Assembly (NCBI RefSeq): GCF_900005765.1
Contig: NC_041685.1
Location: 744,001 to 808,000, forward strand
DNA length: 64,000 nt
Origin: Plasmodium relictum
Taxonomy: Eukaryota; Apicomplexa; Aconoidasida; Haemosporida; Plasmodiidae
Direction of reading: 5' to 3'
Within the stretch, counting starts at the first letter, position 1, and every line of letters begins with the position of its first letter. The notes beneath the pieces are model-generated. The model did not search any database. It saw nothing but the letters and a program-made list of their open reading frames with translations, and had not been told where the DNA came from. Positions 37,401 through 49,537 of this stretch are shown here, in pieces. The position numbers and the translations under genes were made by a program.

Positions 37401-39727
37401 TTCAAAAAATAGATATGAACGGATAACTCATATAATGTTTTGTGCTTGTTTTTTATTCTGTATAAATAAATAATAGAGTTATTTAGAGTTTTGTGATTAG
37501 AATAAAAAAATAAAATAAAATAAAATAATAGTAATTTCATTCTAATAAAAACTTGAAACAACAAATTTAAGTTATTTTGCTGTTCGAAATTTAAACTAAA
37601 CTTTTTATTAAACAAAAAATTTTTTTGAAAAATGTTTAAATAAGTGAAATCCCTTTTAAAAAAAAAAAATTTACTGAAGTAATATGTACATATGAAGCAG
37701 GTATTAAAATTATGATTTTCATCTTTATTTAATAATTCTAATTTATCAAATGAGAAATAATCATTGATTCTTGATTTGCACTCAATGTAAAAACATTTTA
37801 ATTTTTCAAGATTAACGTAAAGCTTTTTATTATATTTTTTTAGAATGTCTAAATCTCTTTCTTTAAAAAAAATTGTTTTTATTATATCATCTTTTAAGTT
37901 AATTATTTCTTTTTCCTCTTTTTCACAAAGAAATAGTATATTTTTAATAAAGTTATAGTAACCACTTTTATTTTTTAAAAAGTATATAAAAAAACAAATT
38001 TTTATATTTAAACAATTTTCAAATTCATTGTAGTAATATGAATTTTTATTTTTTTCAATGTTTAGTATATTTTCATTATTTATATCAAGCATTTCTGTAC
38101 TCATAAAATTGTTATTATGTATATTTTTATTTCTGCTTTTACCTTTTTTATTATGTAACAATTCCTTATTTTTGTTATCATTAATTAATGTACTTTTATT
38201 TAAGTTTCTATTATTATCAAGAGTGTTATTTGTAGTGAATTTAGGAATATCTTCTTTATTTTTATAAAAATTTTCTTTAATGTTATATGTATTCGTCTTA
38301 TCACTGGAATAAGTTATATAGTTATATTTATTATTTTCTATATTATTTTTAACGTTTTGTAAAAATGATTCTTTTGAATATGAATCTAGACAACTATATA
38401 TATCCGTAATTTTATTTATATTATTTTTGTCATTTTTATTTATGTTTTCAATAAAATTTTTATTTACATGACCATATACATATTCATTTGTATATTTTTT
38501 TAATTCTCTATTTGAATAGATACTTCCTTTTGCATTTTTTTTATATCCGTTTTTACACTCCTTATAGTTATCACATTTTTTATTAATACTACCTTTATTG
38601 AAGTATATATGATCATAAGGGTAACTTAAATAAATCATAAAATTTATATTTTTACAGAATTTTAAATATGAATTATCTTTCTTGATATTCTTTTCTATTA
38701 TTTCTGTTTTCAACTTAATAGGGTATTTATTTTTATTTATTAAAATATGATTTTTGTTTAACTTTTTATTATTAATATTTGAAAATAAATTATCTCTCTT
38801 TACTTTATAAGTATATACACTAAATTCTTTTAAAGAAAAACTTATATTTTTTTTTTTTCTTCTTCCTTTTCTATTATAGATTATGGAATATTTTAATTTT
38901 AAAGGGTCATAAAAAATTTTGAAATTTCTAAAATTTGAAATATATTTTTTTTCAAATTTATAATTTAAACAATAATCTTCAATGCTTTTATTTATTATGT
39001 TGTTTTCAATTTTTCTAAAAAAGAGAAAATTTTCAATAGATATTAAAAATAAATTTTTTATATTACATATGTTAATGTATTTATTATATTCTTCTATATT
39101 TCTTTTGTTATCATCCTTATCTAGTTTCAAATATTTTTGAAAAATTTTTAATTTATCTAAAAACAAGTTACCAATAAAACAATATTCTACAAAACTGCCA
39201 TCGAACTCTAATATTCTGAAATTTAATTTTTCATCAGCTATAATGAATTTATCGTGATTTTTATTTTCAAGTATCTAATAAAGCAAAAACAAAATGATAT
39301 AAAATATTTGGAAAAATAAAATAAAAATAATATTAATAAATGTGCATTAATGTTTTAATAAATAAAGTAATAGAAACAAGAAGAAAAACTTTTGTCTTTA
39401 AAAAAAAAATTATTCTTTAATAAATTAAAACTCACTTGTAAAAAGATTATTTTCAAAAATGTATTTTGGGTATATATGTTTCCTTCATAATCACATTCTA
39501 ATAATTCTAAGTATGTATCCTTTTAAATAAAAAAATATATATATATGTAGATACAATTAAATATGTATATGTCAAAAAAAGAAAAAATAAATATAAATAT
39601 AAATAGGAGTACGAAAGTTATTTACCTTAGCTGCAATGAGAAAGTCATTTTGATTGTTTTTTATAAATTTACCTTTTATTAAGAAGTTCACTTGATTACT
39701 ACTATGAGCAGTTTGAATACTTATCAT
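28485..39727 (-). CDS. Giant DDB1/CPSF160-family (CPSF_A) protein, probable DDB1 orthologue
   Basis: Three exons 5' to 3': 39727-39626, 39519-39436 and 39274-28485. The assembled N-terminus (MISIQTAHSSNQVNFLIKGK, then DFLIAAKDTYLELLECDYEG, IIFLQILE, FIIADEKLNFRILEFDGS) follows DDB1/SF3B3 blade 1 (TAQKPTAV...CVTG.F, NLLIAKNTRLEIY, ILTAKYNACILEY). The end (YYFNLDLLNIIFNFDNQAL, SIEEVFNSVNLLS) follows the CPSF_A C-terminus (IDGDLIESFLDL..., DDLIKVVEELTRIH). Between these, Asn/Lys-rich insertions expand the three-propeller core from about 1,140 to about 3,650 residues. Since Plasmodium SF3B3 and CPSF160 lie elsewhere, DDB1, the CUL4 ubiquitin-ligase adaptor, is the likely identity (inference). The frame changes once near 30243-30249, in a run of seven T (plus strand). 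One base appears to be missing there, separating a 2,998-codon from a 582-codon frame. Confidence 0.75.
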
Positions 39728-41107
39728 TTTATAAGAAAATAAAGGATATTTACAAAAAAATTAAAAAAAAACTTTAATAAATTAATTATAAAGAATTGTT
39801 ACAGCATACTTATAAATTATGTTTCTTAATATAAATGTTTTAACTTATAATAAAAAAAAAAAATACATATGTTCTCTATACAAATATTTTTACATATTTG
39901 TATGTAAATAATTATAATAAAATATCCATAATGTTATATTGCCAAAAAAAAAAAAAAAAAATATCTATGAAAATTATTATTAATTTTTAAAATTTACATA
40001 TTACACATATAAAATTTATTAACTACCTAAATAATAAAACATATTTTATTACTCTACAGTGGTTAAAAATAATTTTGCAAATTAAGCATTTTTACTTATA
40101 TATATTTCTTTTTAGTTATAAATTTATCAAATAGCAAAAAAATAAAAATATTAAGAGTAGTTTAACTAAATTATAATGTTTTCATTTAATTTTACATATA
40201 TATTAAAATTAAATATAAAAAAAAATAAGGTTGATAAATGGAAATGTGGAATAATATATACGTATTTTAAGATTACAAGATATTAAACATATTTTTTATT
40301 TTATTATTATTTTAAAAATTATAGTTTTTAAAATGATAAATAAATAATGCCATAATACACATTAAGATAAAAATATATATGAGAAAAAATTAAAATAATG
40401 AAAAACAACAAAAATACGAAAAATAAAACAACAAAAAATACTTCTAATAAAAATAATATAGAATCTATTTTAAAATAAAACTTAGTATTACAAAAGAATA
40501 TTAAAAAAGAGAAGAAAATTATTGATATTTAAAGGAAAAAAAAAAAAAACTGAAAATAAAACATATAAAAAAAAAAAAAAGGATATTTTAAAAACATACG
40601 GAGAAATAAACTAAATATTTAAAAACAAAATACTATATTTTTTTTTAAGAAGAATCCATAATTATATGTGTTTTCATTTTTTCCTTACATTATATTTTAG
40701 TTTTTAGTAATAATAGTAAAAAATTTAAAAGGTAAATATTCGGATCATTTTATTAAATATTTTTCAAAATGATTGATATAATAGAGTAATTAATAGAAAA
40801 AATAGTATTTATCTTTTTTTTTTTTAAATTTTCTATGAATTTTATTATTTTAATTTATAAGAAATAAAAAAAACTACATACAATGAAGTTTTATATATAT
40901 ATTTTTTTTTTTCATTTCATGAAAAAATGATAAATATTATGAATAGATGATAATATTATAAAATCATTACAATATTTTTAGAAATAAAAGATATAAAAAA
41001 AAGCCATTTTGAAAATTTAAAAAAAAATATAATAAAGAATATTATGAAATAAATTTATAAATAAGTGTACTAATAAATTTATATTTATTTCTATAAATGA
41101 AAAAATG
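39728..41107. other. AT-rich intergenic sequence
   Basis: Upstream region of the DDB1-like gene and 3' region of FabG, both minus strand. Homopolymers only, no coding signal. Confidence 0.7.
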
Positions 41108-42444
41108 TTAAGGAGCCAATCCACCATCAATAACAAATACTCTTCCGTTAATATATCCAGCTATTTCTGAAGCTAAATAACCAACCATATTAGCTACCTA
41201 TATAAAAAAAAAAAAAGATAAATAAATAAAAGTATATATATATATATATATATAAAATGTGTATAATAGTAATGTTTTTATATTTGAGAGTTCTTTTTTA
41301 TTTATCTACTTCTTCAGGGGTCCCCATCCTTCCCGCAGGAATATTTGAAATTATATTTTTCTGAAATAAGAAAAAAAATTATATAAAATATAATATGAAT
41401 GTATGTTATGTATAATATTTAAGAATTAAATTTAAATTATTTATAATAATTTTAGTTAATGGAATATATCTATAATTCCTATTTTTTTATATTACTTTTA
41501 TTTCATCATTAATTTTATTAGTCATATCACTTGATATGAACCCTGGTGCTATTGCATTAACTGTTATATTTCTAGAAGCTAATTCTTTTGCTAAAGTTTT
41601 TGTAAATCCAATTACACCTGCTTTAGAAGCAGAATAATTAGCTTGTCCAAAATTTCCAGTTAATCCTACAATGCTAGATATGTTAATAATTCTTCCATAT
41701 CTATTAGAAATCATTCTTTTTGATATAGGTTGAGTTATATAAAATAAAGAATTTAAATTTGTTTTTATGACATCTTCCCATTCATCACTTTTCATCCTCA
41801 TAAACAAATTATCCCTCGTTATACCAGCATTGTTAACCAATATATCTATTTTTTTGTTATCCATTAATAATTTATTTACTAAATCAGTAACTTCCTCTTT
41901 ATTTGATACATCAGCTGCGTAACCAGCAGACTTACATCCTAATGATTTTAATTCGTCAACAACACTATCACATGATTTCTAATAAATAAAAAATAAAATT
42001 AAGTAAATATATTACACATTTACACATTTTTATTTTTAATTAATATATCAATTTTTTTATTTTCATTTGAAATTAAATACTTGTGTTCTGCTTATACACA
42101 AAACATGAGAAACTGATTTAGCTAAAGTTTTTGCTATACTCCTTCCTATCCCTCTTCCTGCTCCTGTTATTAGAGCAACTTTATCTTCTCCACAGTAATA
42201 AAAGTTTTCTTTTTTGTCATTTAATAAACTTAATACATTATTTTTATTGACACATTTATGAGGAATTAACTAAAATTTATTAAAAAGAAAAAAAAAAATA
42301 AATAATAAATAAATAAATAAAAATGATACAAAAAAAAAAAAAAAAATCTAATACCTTAGTATTACTTGAAATATATGATAATTTGTAAGATTCCAAAACT
42401 TTAATAAAAAGGAAAAAGAGGTAACATCTATAAAGAGAATACAT
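41108..42444 (-). CDS. FabG: Apicoplast 3-oxoacyl-ACP reductase FabG
   Basis: Five exons 5' to 3': 42444-42355, 42269-42081, 41978-41496, 41360-41310 and 41197-41108. They give 300 residues, as in other Plasmodium FabG. It reduces 3-oxoacyl-ACP with NADPH in type II fatty acid synthesis. The first exon (MYSLYRCYLFFLFIKVLESY) is a signal peptide and is followed by a Lys/Asn-rich stretch, together forming a bipartite apicoplast leader. Short-chain dehydrogenase motifs: cofactor site ALITGAGRGIGRSIA, NNAG (ILVNNAGITRDNLFMRM), catalytic Ser in NISSIVGLTGN, YxxxK in NYSASKAG, and the PGFISSDM segment. It ends GRVFVIDGGLAP. All phases are consistent and nothing is missing. Confidence 0.96.
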
Positions 42445-43249
42445 TTTAGTTAAAAAAAAAAATTATGATAAAAAAATTTTCTTGTAAAACTTTATTTTTA
42501 TATTTAATATATTTTATTATATTCTTCTTAAAAATAAGAAACTTACATTTTAATTAAAAAAAAAAAAAAAAAAAAAAAGAACAGTTCTTATACACTTTAA
42601 ATTTCTTTTTTTTTTTTTTAAACTATAGATTTTATGTTTATATTTTTGCTTAATCATAAATAATACATTCCTTTAAAGTTTTAATATATTATTTTTTTAA
42701 AATTATACTTACTAAAAAACAAAGAATAAGCTTTTTAAATATTTTTATCTGTTTAGTAAAAAAAAAAAAATCTGTGAAAACAATTTTAGAAAAATATCAC
42801 TGAAAGATACGAAATATATTACATTTTAAAAAAATTATTTAAAAAAGCAAAAATAAAAGTAATATATATTAATTTACTTTAAAAATATAATTTTTTTCTT
42901 TAGTCATTTTATTTTGATTTTTACATTAAGTGAATACATATTTAAATTCTTTATTATATTTAGTTCTCTAACAAATTTCAAGTTAGAAAAATATACATCT
43001 AAACACCTATATATATATGTAAAGTTTTCTAACTCTATAATCTTCTTTTTTTAATTATTTCTTTGTACGATATTTTTTTGTTCATTAATAATTTATTTTT
43101 TCTTTTTTTTACATATTTCATAATATTTTTTTTTTTAGTTTAAATTATATATATAAACTAAGAAAAAAAAAAATTTCAAAAAAAAAGAAAGGAATACGAA
43201 ATGGAATAATAAAAGGTTTACAAATTATGCCAAGCACAACATCAAAGAC

Positions 43250-43280
<31 letters not shown>

Positions 43281-43483
43281 GTAATTTTGTATAAATTATA
43301 TTTTTGGAAAAATTTAAAAAAAATATATATGCACCAATAAAAAATATTTAATTCTTTGATAAATTTTAAAATTATATATATTTCATAAAATGATATAAGT
43401 TCTACATAATATTAAACTGTTTTCTCTTTTTTTTTCCCACTATTATTTTAAGATATTTCTACATTAATTATTTTTACGTAAAA
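42445..43483. other. AT-rich intergenic sequence
   Basis: FabG upstream and RPB3 3' region, same-strand neighbours. A/T homopolymers and (TA)n near 43265 only. Confidence 0.7.
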
Positions 43484-44473
43484 TTATTCTAAATCTAATT
43501 GAATTCCATATAAAGAAACTCCTTGTTCTTTTAATTGCTTAGCTACTTCATCAATAGAATAAAAGGATGATTTTATTTGCGGTTCTAAATTTTTTAATTT
43601 ATTTTCTAAAACTTCTAAAGCCATTTCTACAATTTGCTCAGGAGGTAATGAGCCAATTGATTCTACATTAAAATGAAATTTTGTATCATCATAAATAATT
43701 TTTATTATATCTTTATAACCTAACTCATTTAAAATTTCAATACAATTTTCAGCCATGACAACAGACATGTTTTCATTTAACTTTAATTGCACATCTCTAT
43801 CATCATCACTGTTCTTTAAAATGTAGCAATCTTTATTTAAACTATTAGCTAACATTAACTTATGATTTTGAGGTAATTTATCTATTAAGTGGTTCTTAAT
43901 TTTTATTTTATGGTCAATTCTATAAGAAACATTAGCAGGAATCCATTTTGCATGCATTTTACCTATTCCTTTTGTGGCAATTAATTTCATATGTAATGTT
44001 TGATTTTTTGATAAAGTTACAATTGGAATAGCGTTTTCTATTTTTGTATTTTTTTTTCCATGTGGTATAGGCATAGGAACATTTGGCTCATGGTCTAGTG
44101 ATTCGATATCATAATGAGATATATCAATTTTATTTGCATTGTTACATTTTACTTCAATTACATACTGAATAGTACATTTAGAACATGTTTCCTTGCATTT
44201 ACATTTTTCTCTAAATTCATAATTATTTACATTTCTGCTATCGATTGGTATTAAACCTAATCTATGAGCTAAATACTCGTCATGAAATGAACTAGTATTC
44301 TCATAAACATTAACAACATCAATTGCTAATGTTGGAATTTCTGATAATATAATTCTTCTTAATGCATTTGCTAATCCATAATTACTATTATATAACACAA
44401 AAGATATTTCATCCTTTGTTAACTTTGTTATTTCTATTTTGTGCTTGTTAGAACTATCGTTATTGGTAATCAT
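43484..44473 (-). CDS. RPB3: DNA-directed RNA polymerase II subunit RPB3
   Basis: Intronless, 329 residues. It is the alpha-like subunit that pairs with RPB11 in RNA polymerase II assembly. Residues 11-80 carry the alpha-motif (IEITKLTKDEISFVLYNSNYGLANALRRIILSEIPTLAID...EYLAHRLGLIPI). Four zinc-binding cysteines lie at 91, 93, 97 and 100 (CKCKETCSKC), as in eukaryotic RPB3 and unlike RPAC1/AC40. The C-terminal LPPEQIVEMALEVLENKL resumes the dimerisation helix pair. A moderately extended linker holds NSLNKDCYILKNSDDDRD. The ATG at 44473 precedes the conserved core by ten residues. Confidence 0.96.
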   Translation of the reverse strand: MITNNDSSNKHKIEITKLTKDEISFVLYNSNYGLANALRRIILSEIPTLAIDVVNVYENTSSFHDEYLAHRLGLIPIDSRNVNNYEFREKCKCKETCSKCTIQYVIEVKCNNANKIDISHYDIESLDHEPNVPMPIPHGKKNTKIENAIPIVTLSKNQTLHMKLIATKGIGKMHAKWIPANVSYRIDHKIKIKNHLIDKLPQNHKLMLANSLNKDCYILKNSDDDRDVQLKLNENMSVVMAENCIEILNELGYKDIIKIIYDDTKFHFNVESIGSLPPEQIVEMALEVLENKLKNLEPQIKSSFYSIDEVAKQLKEQGVSLYGIQLDLE

Positions 44474-45474
44474 TGTTCAAAGCAAAAAAAGTTGAAAAAA
44501 AAAAATTTATATTTATCACTACTTATATAGCTTTTATAATTTTATGTTAGAACAACCTTTTAAAAAATAAAACTTACATTATTTAAATTAAAGTTAGAAT
44601 TTATAAAAATTCAACTTTAAATTTTTAACTAAATTATTTTGATTCCATCTGAACTATAGGTACATATATTTTTTTTTTGTAAATTTTTATATAGTTTATT
44701 CATAAAAGAGTTTAAAAATTTTTAAATAATTTAAAAATATATATTGTTATTTAAATTTTTTTTTATTTTGTATTTTTATTATTTTTTTAAATTTTTTTAC
44801 AAATTATTTTTTATAAAATTTATTTGAAGAAACTTTTAAAAATTCAAAAATATCCTTAAGATACTTTTTAAAAAACATATTTTTCTTTTGTTAATTTAAA
44901 AAAAAAAAAATATACATGTTTAATTGTACATATATCTTTATTATATATAAGGAATTCATATTTCCTTATATTTATTTAAAAGAATAGAAGAATATGGAGA
45001 TCTTTAAAATATGTTAAATATTTTTGATGTGATAGTAGTTATTTAAAAAAAATAGAAATGGGATTAAAGAAAATATATTTGTATATATTTGGAAAAATTA
45101 AATTCTTATATTTATCCCAATTTAATTTTCTAATATATTAACAAGATTATAAAATTAAATTTTTGATGAATATATATTGAAAAATGAATATAAAAAAATT
45201 GAAAAAAATGTTTATAAAAATTTATTTAAAAAATCTAGCAAATAAAATATTCTAAAAGCAATACACAAAAACAAAAAACAAAAAACAAAAAATTGAAAAA
45301 TAAAAAGATTTAGAAAAATATTTAACAAAAAAAACATACGAATCAAAGAAAAATGGCTAATAATTAAATTATATAAAAATGAGGAAATTTCTATATATAT
45401 ATAATATACATGTATTTTCATGTTTAGTGGAATAGATAAAAAACTATATATATATTAACAGAAGTGATAAAATG
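44474..45474. other. AT-rich intergenic sequence
   Basis: RPB3 upstream and OTU-gene 3' region. The antisense frame at 45212-45421 is Phe/Leu-rich low complexity and not called. Confidence 0.7.
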
Positions 45475-46161
45475 CTACTTTTTAATTAATTTAAAGTAGT
45501 CATAGTGTACGGGGCTTGAATATGCCAAGAAAACGTATTTTTTTAAATTGTTATTTTTATATTTAGATTCATATTTTAAATACCAATTTTCTGAAGTTGA
45601 TGTTATTATATAAACAATGCAATCAAATGCATCAGCTGCTGCTTTTATACATAATTCATCTCCCCAATATCCATTTTTTGACATATTTTTTATGTATTCA
45701 TAAAAATTGTTATCTTCAAAATAAATAGAATATTCATCTTTAAAATTTAACATGTGTTCTGCACATCTTCTCCTAACATACATATGATATTTTTGCTTTT
45801 CAAATAAATTAAATGAAATTGACCGAAATAAGCAATTCCCATCTCCAGGTACTTGAATTATCTCACAGCCTATTGTCAATAGTCTATTTTCTAGTATTTT
45901 TCTCCCATTTATATACTCTTTATTTATACTATTTCTTTTTAAAAAAGATATATGCCTATCTAAGCTAGTGCACCTTTTTAATCTTCTTTGCTTTATAATT
46001 ATCACAACTTTTAGCACATACATTAAGCTCTTCATGTTTAAATTTTTATTTAATTTGCTTGCTATTTTTTCATCATTTTCGCAATTTGGTATCACTTTTA
46101 ACCTTTTCTTCATATATTCATATTTCAAATCTAGTAATTTTATGTTAAAGCATATATTCAT
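45475..46161 (-). CDS. OTU-domain cysteine protease (deubiquitinase)
   Basis: Intronless, 228 residues. The OTU fold occupies about residues 98-228. The catalytic loop GDGNCLFRSIS places Asp107 and Cys110, and the C-terminal SSPVHYDYF gives catalytic His219. The intermediate YWGDELCIKAAADAFDCIVYII is the typical substrate-side segment. The N-terminal 95 residues are basic with one hydrophobic stretch (MYVLKVVIII) that could be a buried helix or weak anchor. Known OTU enzymes cleave ubiquitin or ubiquitin-like proteins; the target is not evident here. The gene is divergent from the diflavin reductase at 47279, so the two share one upstream region. Confidence 0.92.
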   Translation of the reverse strand: MNICFNIKLLDLKYEYMKKRLKVIPNCENDEKIASKLNKNLNMKSLMYVLKVVIIIKQRRLKRCTSLDRHISFLKRNSINKEYINGRKILENRLLTIGCEIIQVPGDGNCLFRSISFNLFEKQKYHMYVRRRCAEHMLNFKDEYSIYFEDNNFYEYIKNMSKNGYWGDELCIKAAADAFDCIVYIITSTSENWYLKYESKYKNNNLKKYVFLAYSSPVHYDYFKLIKK

Positions 46162-47278
46162 AATTAAAAAAAAAAAAATTAAAGTCTCATATATTTCCTT
46201 TTAAACTATAAACAAAGAAAAAAAAAAAATTAATTTAATATGTTGAACACGAACTAAAAAAATTCTGGAACTTTCAAAAAACAAAAACTAAAAAAAAAAA
46301 AATATATAACTAAAGGGCAAATATATATACTTAATTTTTTGTAATAATACTGATTTTCTTTTCTTTTTTTTCTTAGCTTGCAAGAAAAAAAGAGAATGAC
46401 TAAATGAAAATATAAGTTATATTTTTACAACTATAATTATAAAAATATAATACTTAAATTTCGGAGATCTATTAAAAAAAAAAAAAAAAAAATGCTTTAA
46501 TAAAAAACTGACATAATTTAAAAATATAAATTGGAAATAATTTTTGTATTTTCCTATGTATATCTTATAATTTTTTTTTTTTTTTTTTAATATTTGATTA
46601 AATTTTAATGATAATTCTTCTTTTTTTATATATCTATTATTTTGTTATTTTTAATTTTATTTATTTTTTTGCTACTTAATATATTTTTACCATCGTATAA
46701 TATTAAAAATAAACACATAAATATTCTACATTATAAAAGTTACAATTTTATTTTAAAATATAAATTTTTAACTAGCAACATTTTTTAAAATCATATTTTT
46801 ATCATATTTTTAGTTAAATATTATGTCACGTTAATGTTTTAATAACAATTTTTTTTTTTTTTATGGCTCTTAGATTATTAAATATTGAATGAAGAAAGAT
46901 ATCTACATTTTTTTCATTTGATATTATATTCTTTATAGGTATACTGGCATCATTTAAATTAGATATTTTATGTCTTCTAATTTGCTAGCTCCTATATAAG
47001 ACAATGATTATATAATTTTTTAGAAAAAAATAAAATAAAAATAATACGAAATGCTTATGAGCTTTCTATAAAAATAAAGAATTTTATAAAAAAGAGAGAT
47101 AAACCTATTATATTAAATAATGATATTGTAAGTAAATCAATTCTTTGTTTATATGTACTTTTAATACCTTGCTCAATAAAAAAAAAAAAGAAAATGATAA
47201 CATAAAAATAAGAATGTGCATAAGCCATTTTTAAGTACGTGTAATATTTTCTTATTTTTTGAGAATAATTTAGAAACA
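46162..47278. other. Shared divergent upstream region
   Basis: 1.1 kb between the divergent starts of the OTU gene (minus) and the diflavin reductase (plus), so a candidate bidirectional promoter. It contains poly-A and poly-T tracts. No specific site can be supported. Confidence 0.6.
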
Positions 47279-49537
47279 ATGAATAAAAGTTGGAATAAAA
47301 TTTTACAGTATTCCATCTTTTTACTACTTAGCTCAATTCTATGCTTTAAATTACAATATTTTCATTTATTTAAAAAATTATATAGTAGATTAAAGAGTTA
47401 CTTCATTTACAATAAAACTTTTAAAAACAATGATATAAAAAATAATATAAAAATATATTTCGGAAGCCAAGGAGGAACTGCAGCGGATTTTGCAAAAGAA
47501 TTAAGCTATAATTTAAATGATATATTCAATATACAAGCTGAGATAATCGATTTAGAATTTTTCAATAAAGAGGAAATAAAAAATTTTGGTATCAGAGTAT
47601 TCATTGTTTCAACTTACGGGGATGGAGAACCAACGGATAATGCAATTGAATTTTTTAAATGGTTAAAAAGTTTGAACAATGATAATAATTATTTTAGAAA
47701 TACAAAATATTCTATTATGGGTTTAGGTAGCAGACAATATACCCATTTTAATAAAGTGGCGAAAAAACTAGATAACTATCTTTTAAAATTCAAAGCAGAA
47801 AAAATTAGTGAAACCATTTTTGGTGATGATGATGATAATTTATATCATGATTTTGAAATATGGAAAAATAAATTTTTTCAGGAACTTCCTAAAATATTAG
47901 ATATGCAAGATATCCCTTTGAAAATAGTTAATGAAGATAATATTGAATTAAATGATTGGAGGTATTTATCAGAAATAAAATTAGATATTGAATATGAGGA
48001 AAATGAAGAAATTGATAAAAATAATAATCATAATATATTTAGCAATGAATTAATCGAAGGAAATGACAACAAAAATTGCGAAACTCTTGAAGAATCAAGA
48101 AGTAAAAGTGGAAATAAAAATATGGTGCATTTGAACACAGATATAGCGGGAAAATTTTATTTTAATCACCATATAGGTAAAGTTATATCTAATAAGAATT
48201 TACTAAAAAATGTAGATCAATCTATTGATGGGGAAAAAGTAAATCATTTAACTATTAGCATCAAGGATATTTCATATAAAGCTGCTGATACTCTAGTGAT
48301 TTTACCAAAAAATCCAAAACATGTTGTTTCTTGGTGGTTGAAACGATTAAATATAGATGAAAAAGACAAGGAAAAAAAATTTATATTTGTAGATAAAAAC
48401 AAATACTCAAAAAATGCTTCATTTTCAATGCAAGAAAATATATCCTCAAATAAAAATTCAAATAGTAATGAAAAAGAATTATCAAATAATAATGATGGTA
48501 ATTCAATTTGTATACCTTTTCCAACACCGTGTAGTATTGAAGAAGCATTAGAATATTATTGTGATTTAACGAGTATGCCAAGAGTAAATGTTTTGAAAAA
48601 ATTGAAATGCTTTATAAAAGATAAGGAAGAGCTAAAAATGATTAATTTTATTTTATCTAGTAATAAAAGAAATACATTTTTCAATATTTGTAAAGAATGT
48701 GATATGACTTTAATAGAATTTGTTGATATATATATGGCATCATCTCATTTTGAATTGTCACCATTTTTGCAACTAATTCCGAAAAATAATCCTAAAAGTT
48801 ACACCATCTCTTCTTCTCCTAGAGATTCTGAAAATACCATAACTTTAACTATAAGAAAAAAACAATATCCCATTCATTCTCTTCGAAGAACATTAAAAAA
48901 TTTAAAAAAAAATGATATGCTACCAAAATTTAGTGAACAGAAATTAAGAGAACTTTGTAGTAGACGATGGTTTAGGGGATCATCTTCTTTTTATTTAACA
49001 GAAGAATTAAATGTTTATGATACAATTAAATTCAACTTGAAGCCATCTAAATTCATTCTTCCAGATAATATGGAATCCTCTAATATAATAATGATTGCTA
49101 CAGGAACTGGAATTGCTCCATTTAAAGCTTTCATATCAGAGTTTAAATATTACGATCAAATATTTGCACAAAATGGAATAATAAAGAGAGGCAAAAGAAT
49201 TCTCTTCTTTGGGTGTAGAAATAGAGAAGTAGACTTTCTCTATGAAAAGGAAATTTTAGACGCAAAGGAAAAAAAATACATTGATGAAGCGTATTTTGCA
49301 TTTTCAAGAGATCATGAGAAAAAAATATATGTTCAAGATTTAATTCTTGAAAAAAAGGAATTGGTATGGAATTTAATACAAAAAGGAGCATATATATATG
49401 TTTGTGGAAATAATGATATGAGTAAAGATGTAAAAAAAACCATTAATAATATACCCTTATATAATAAACATAATGATAAAAAAATTACAAAAAAATTAAG
49501 AAAATCGGGACGTTATATTGAAGAAATGTGGCAATAA
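47279..49537 (+). CDS. NADPH-cytochrome P450 reductase-like diflavin protein, membrane-anchored
   Basis: Intronless. ATG 47279 is chosen because the frame upstream opens only with GTG and the hydrophobic anchor starts directly after; 752 residues. A membrane segment (ILQYSIFLLLSSILCFKL, residues 8-25) anchors it with the catalytic part in the cytosol. The FMN domain has FGSQGGTAADFAKEL (61-75), VSTYGDGEPTDNA (110-122) and IMGLGSRQYTHFN. The FAD domain has PKSYTISSSPRD and the NADPH-binding part has MIATGTGIAPFKAF, LFFGCRNREVDFLYEKE and YICGN-type YVCGNNDMSKDVKK. It ends GRYIEEMWQ, with the terminal aromatic expected in the CPR family. The family passes electrons from NADPH via FAD and FMN to P450s. 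Plasmodium has no recognised P450, so the acceptor is unknown. Asn/Lys insertions interrupt the connecting domain. Confidence 0.92.
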   Translation: MNKSWNKILQYSIFLLLSSILCFKLQYFHLFKKLYSRLKSYFIYNKTFKNNDIKNNIKIYFGSQGGTAADFAKELSYNLNDIFNIQAEIIDLEFFNKEEIKNFGIRVFIVSTYGDGEPTDNAIEFFKWLKSLNNDNNYFRNTKYSIMGLGSRQYTHFNKVAKKLDNYLLKFKAEKISETIFGDDDDNLYHDFEIWKNKFFQELPKILDMQDIPLKIVNEDNIELNDWRYLSEIKLDIEYEENEEIDKNNNHNIFSNELIEGNDNKNCETLEESRSKSGNKNMVHLNTDIAGKFYFNHHIGKVISNKNLLKNVDQSIDGEKVNHLTISIKDISYKAADTLVILPKNPKHVVSWWLKRLNIDEKDKEKKFIFVDKNKYSKNASFSMQENISSNKNSNSNEKELSNNNDGNSICIPFPTPCSIEEALEYYCDLTSMPRVNVLKKLKCFIKDKEELKMINFILSSNKRNTFFNICKECDMTLIEFVDIYMASSHFELSPFLQLIPKNNPKSYTISSSPRDSENTITLTIRKKQYPIHSLRRTLKNLKKNDMLPKFSEQKLRELCSRRWFRGSSSFYLTEELNVYDTIKFNLKPSKFILPDNMESSNIIMIATGTGIAPFKAFISEFKYYDQIFAQNGIIKRGKRILFFGCRNREVDFLYEKEILDAKEKKYIDEAYFAFSRDHEKKIYVQDLILEKKELVWNLIQKGAYIYVCGNNDMSKDVKKTINNIPLYNKHNDKKITKKLRKSGRYIEEMWQ

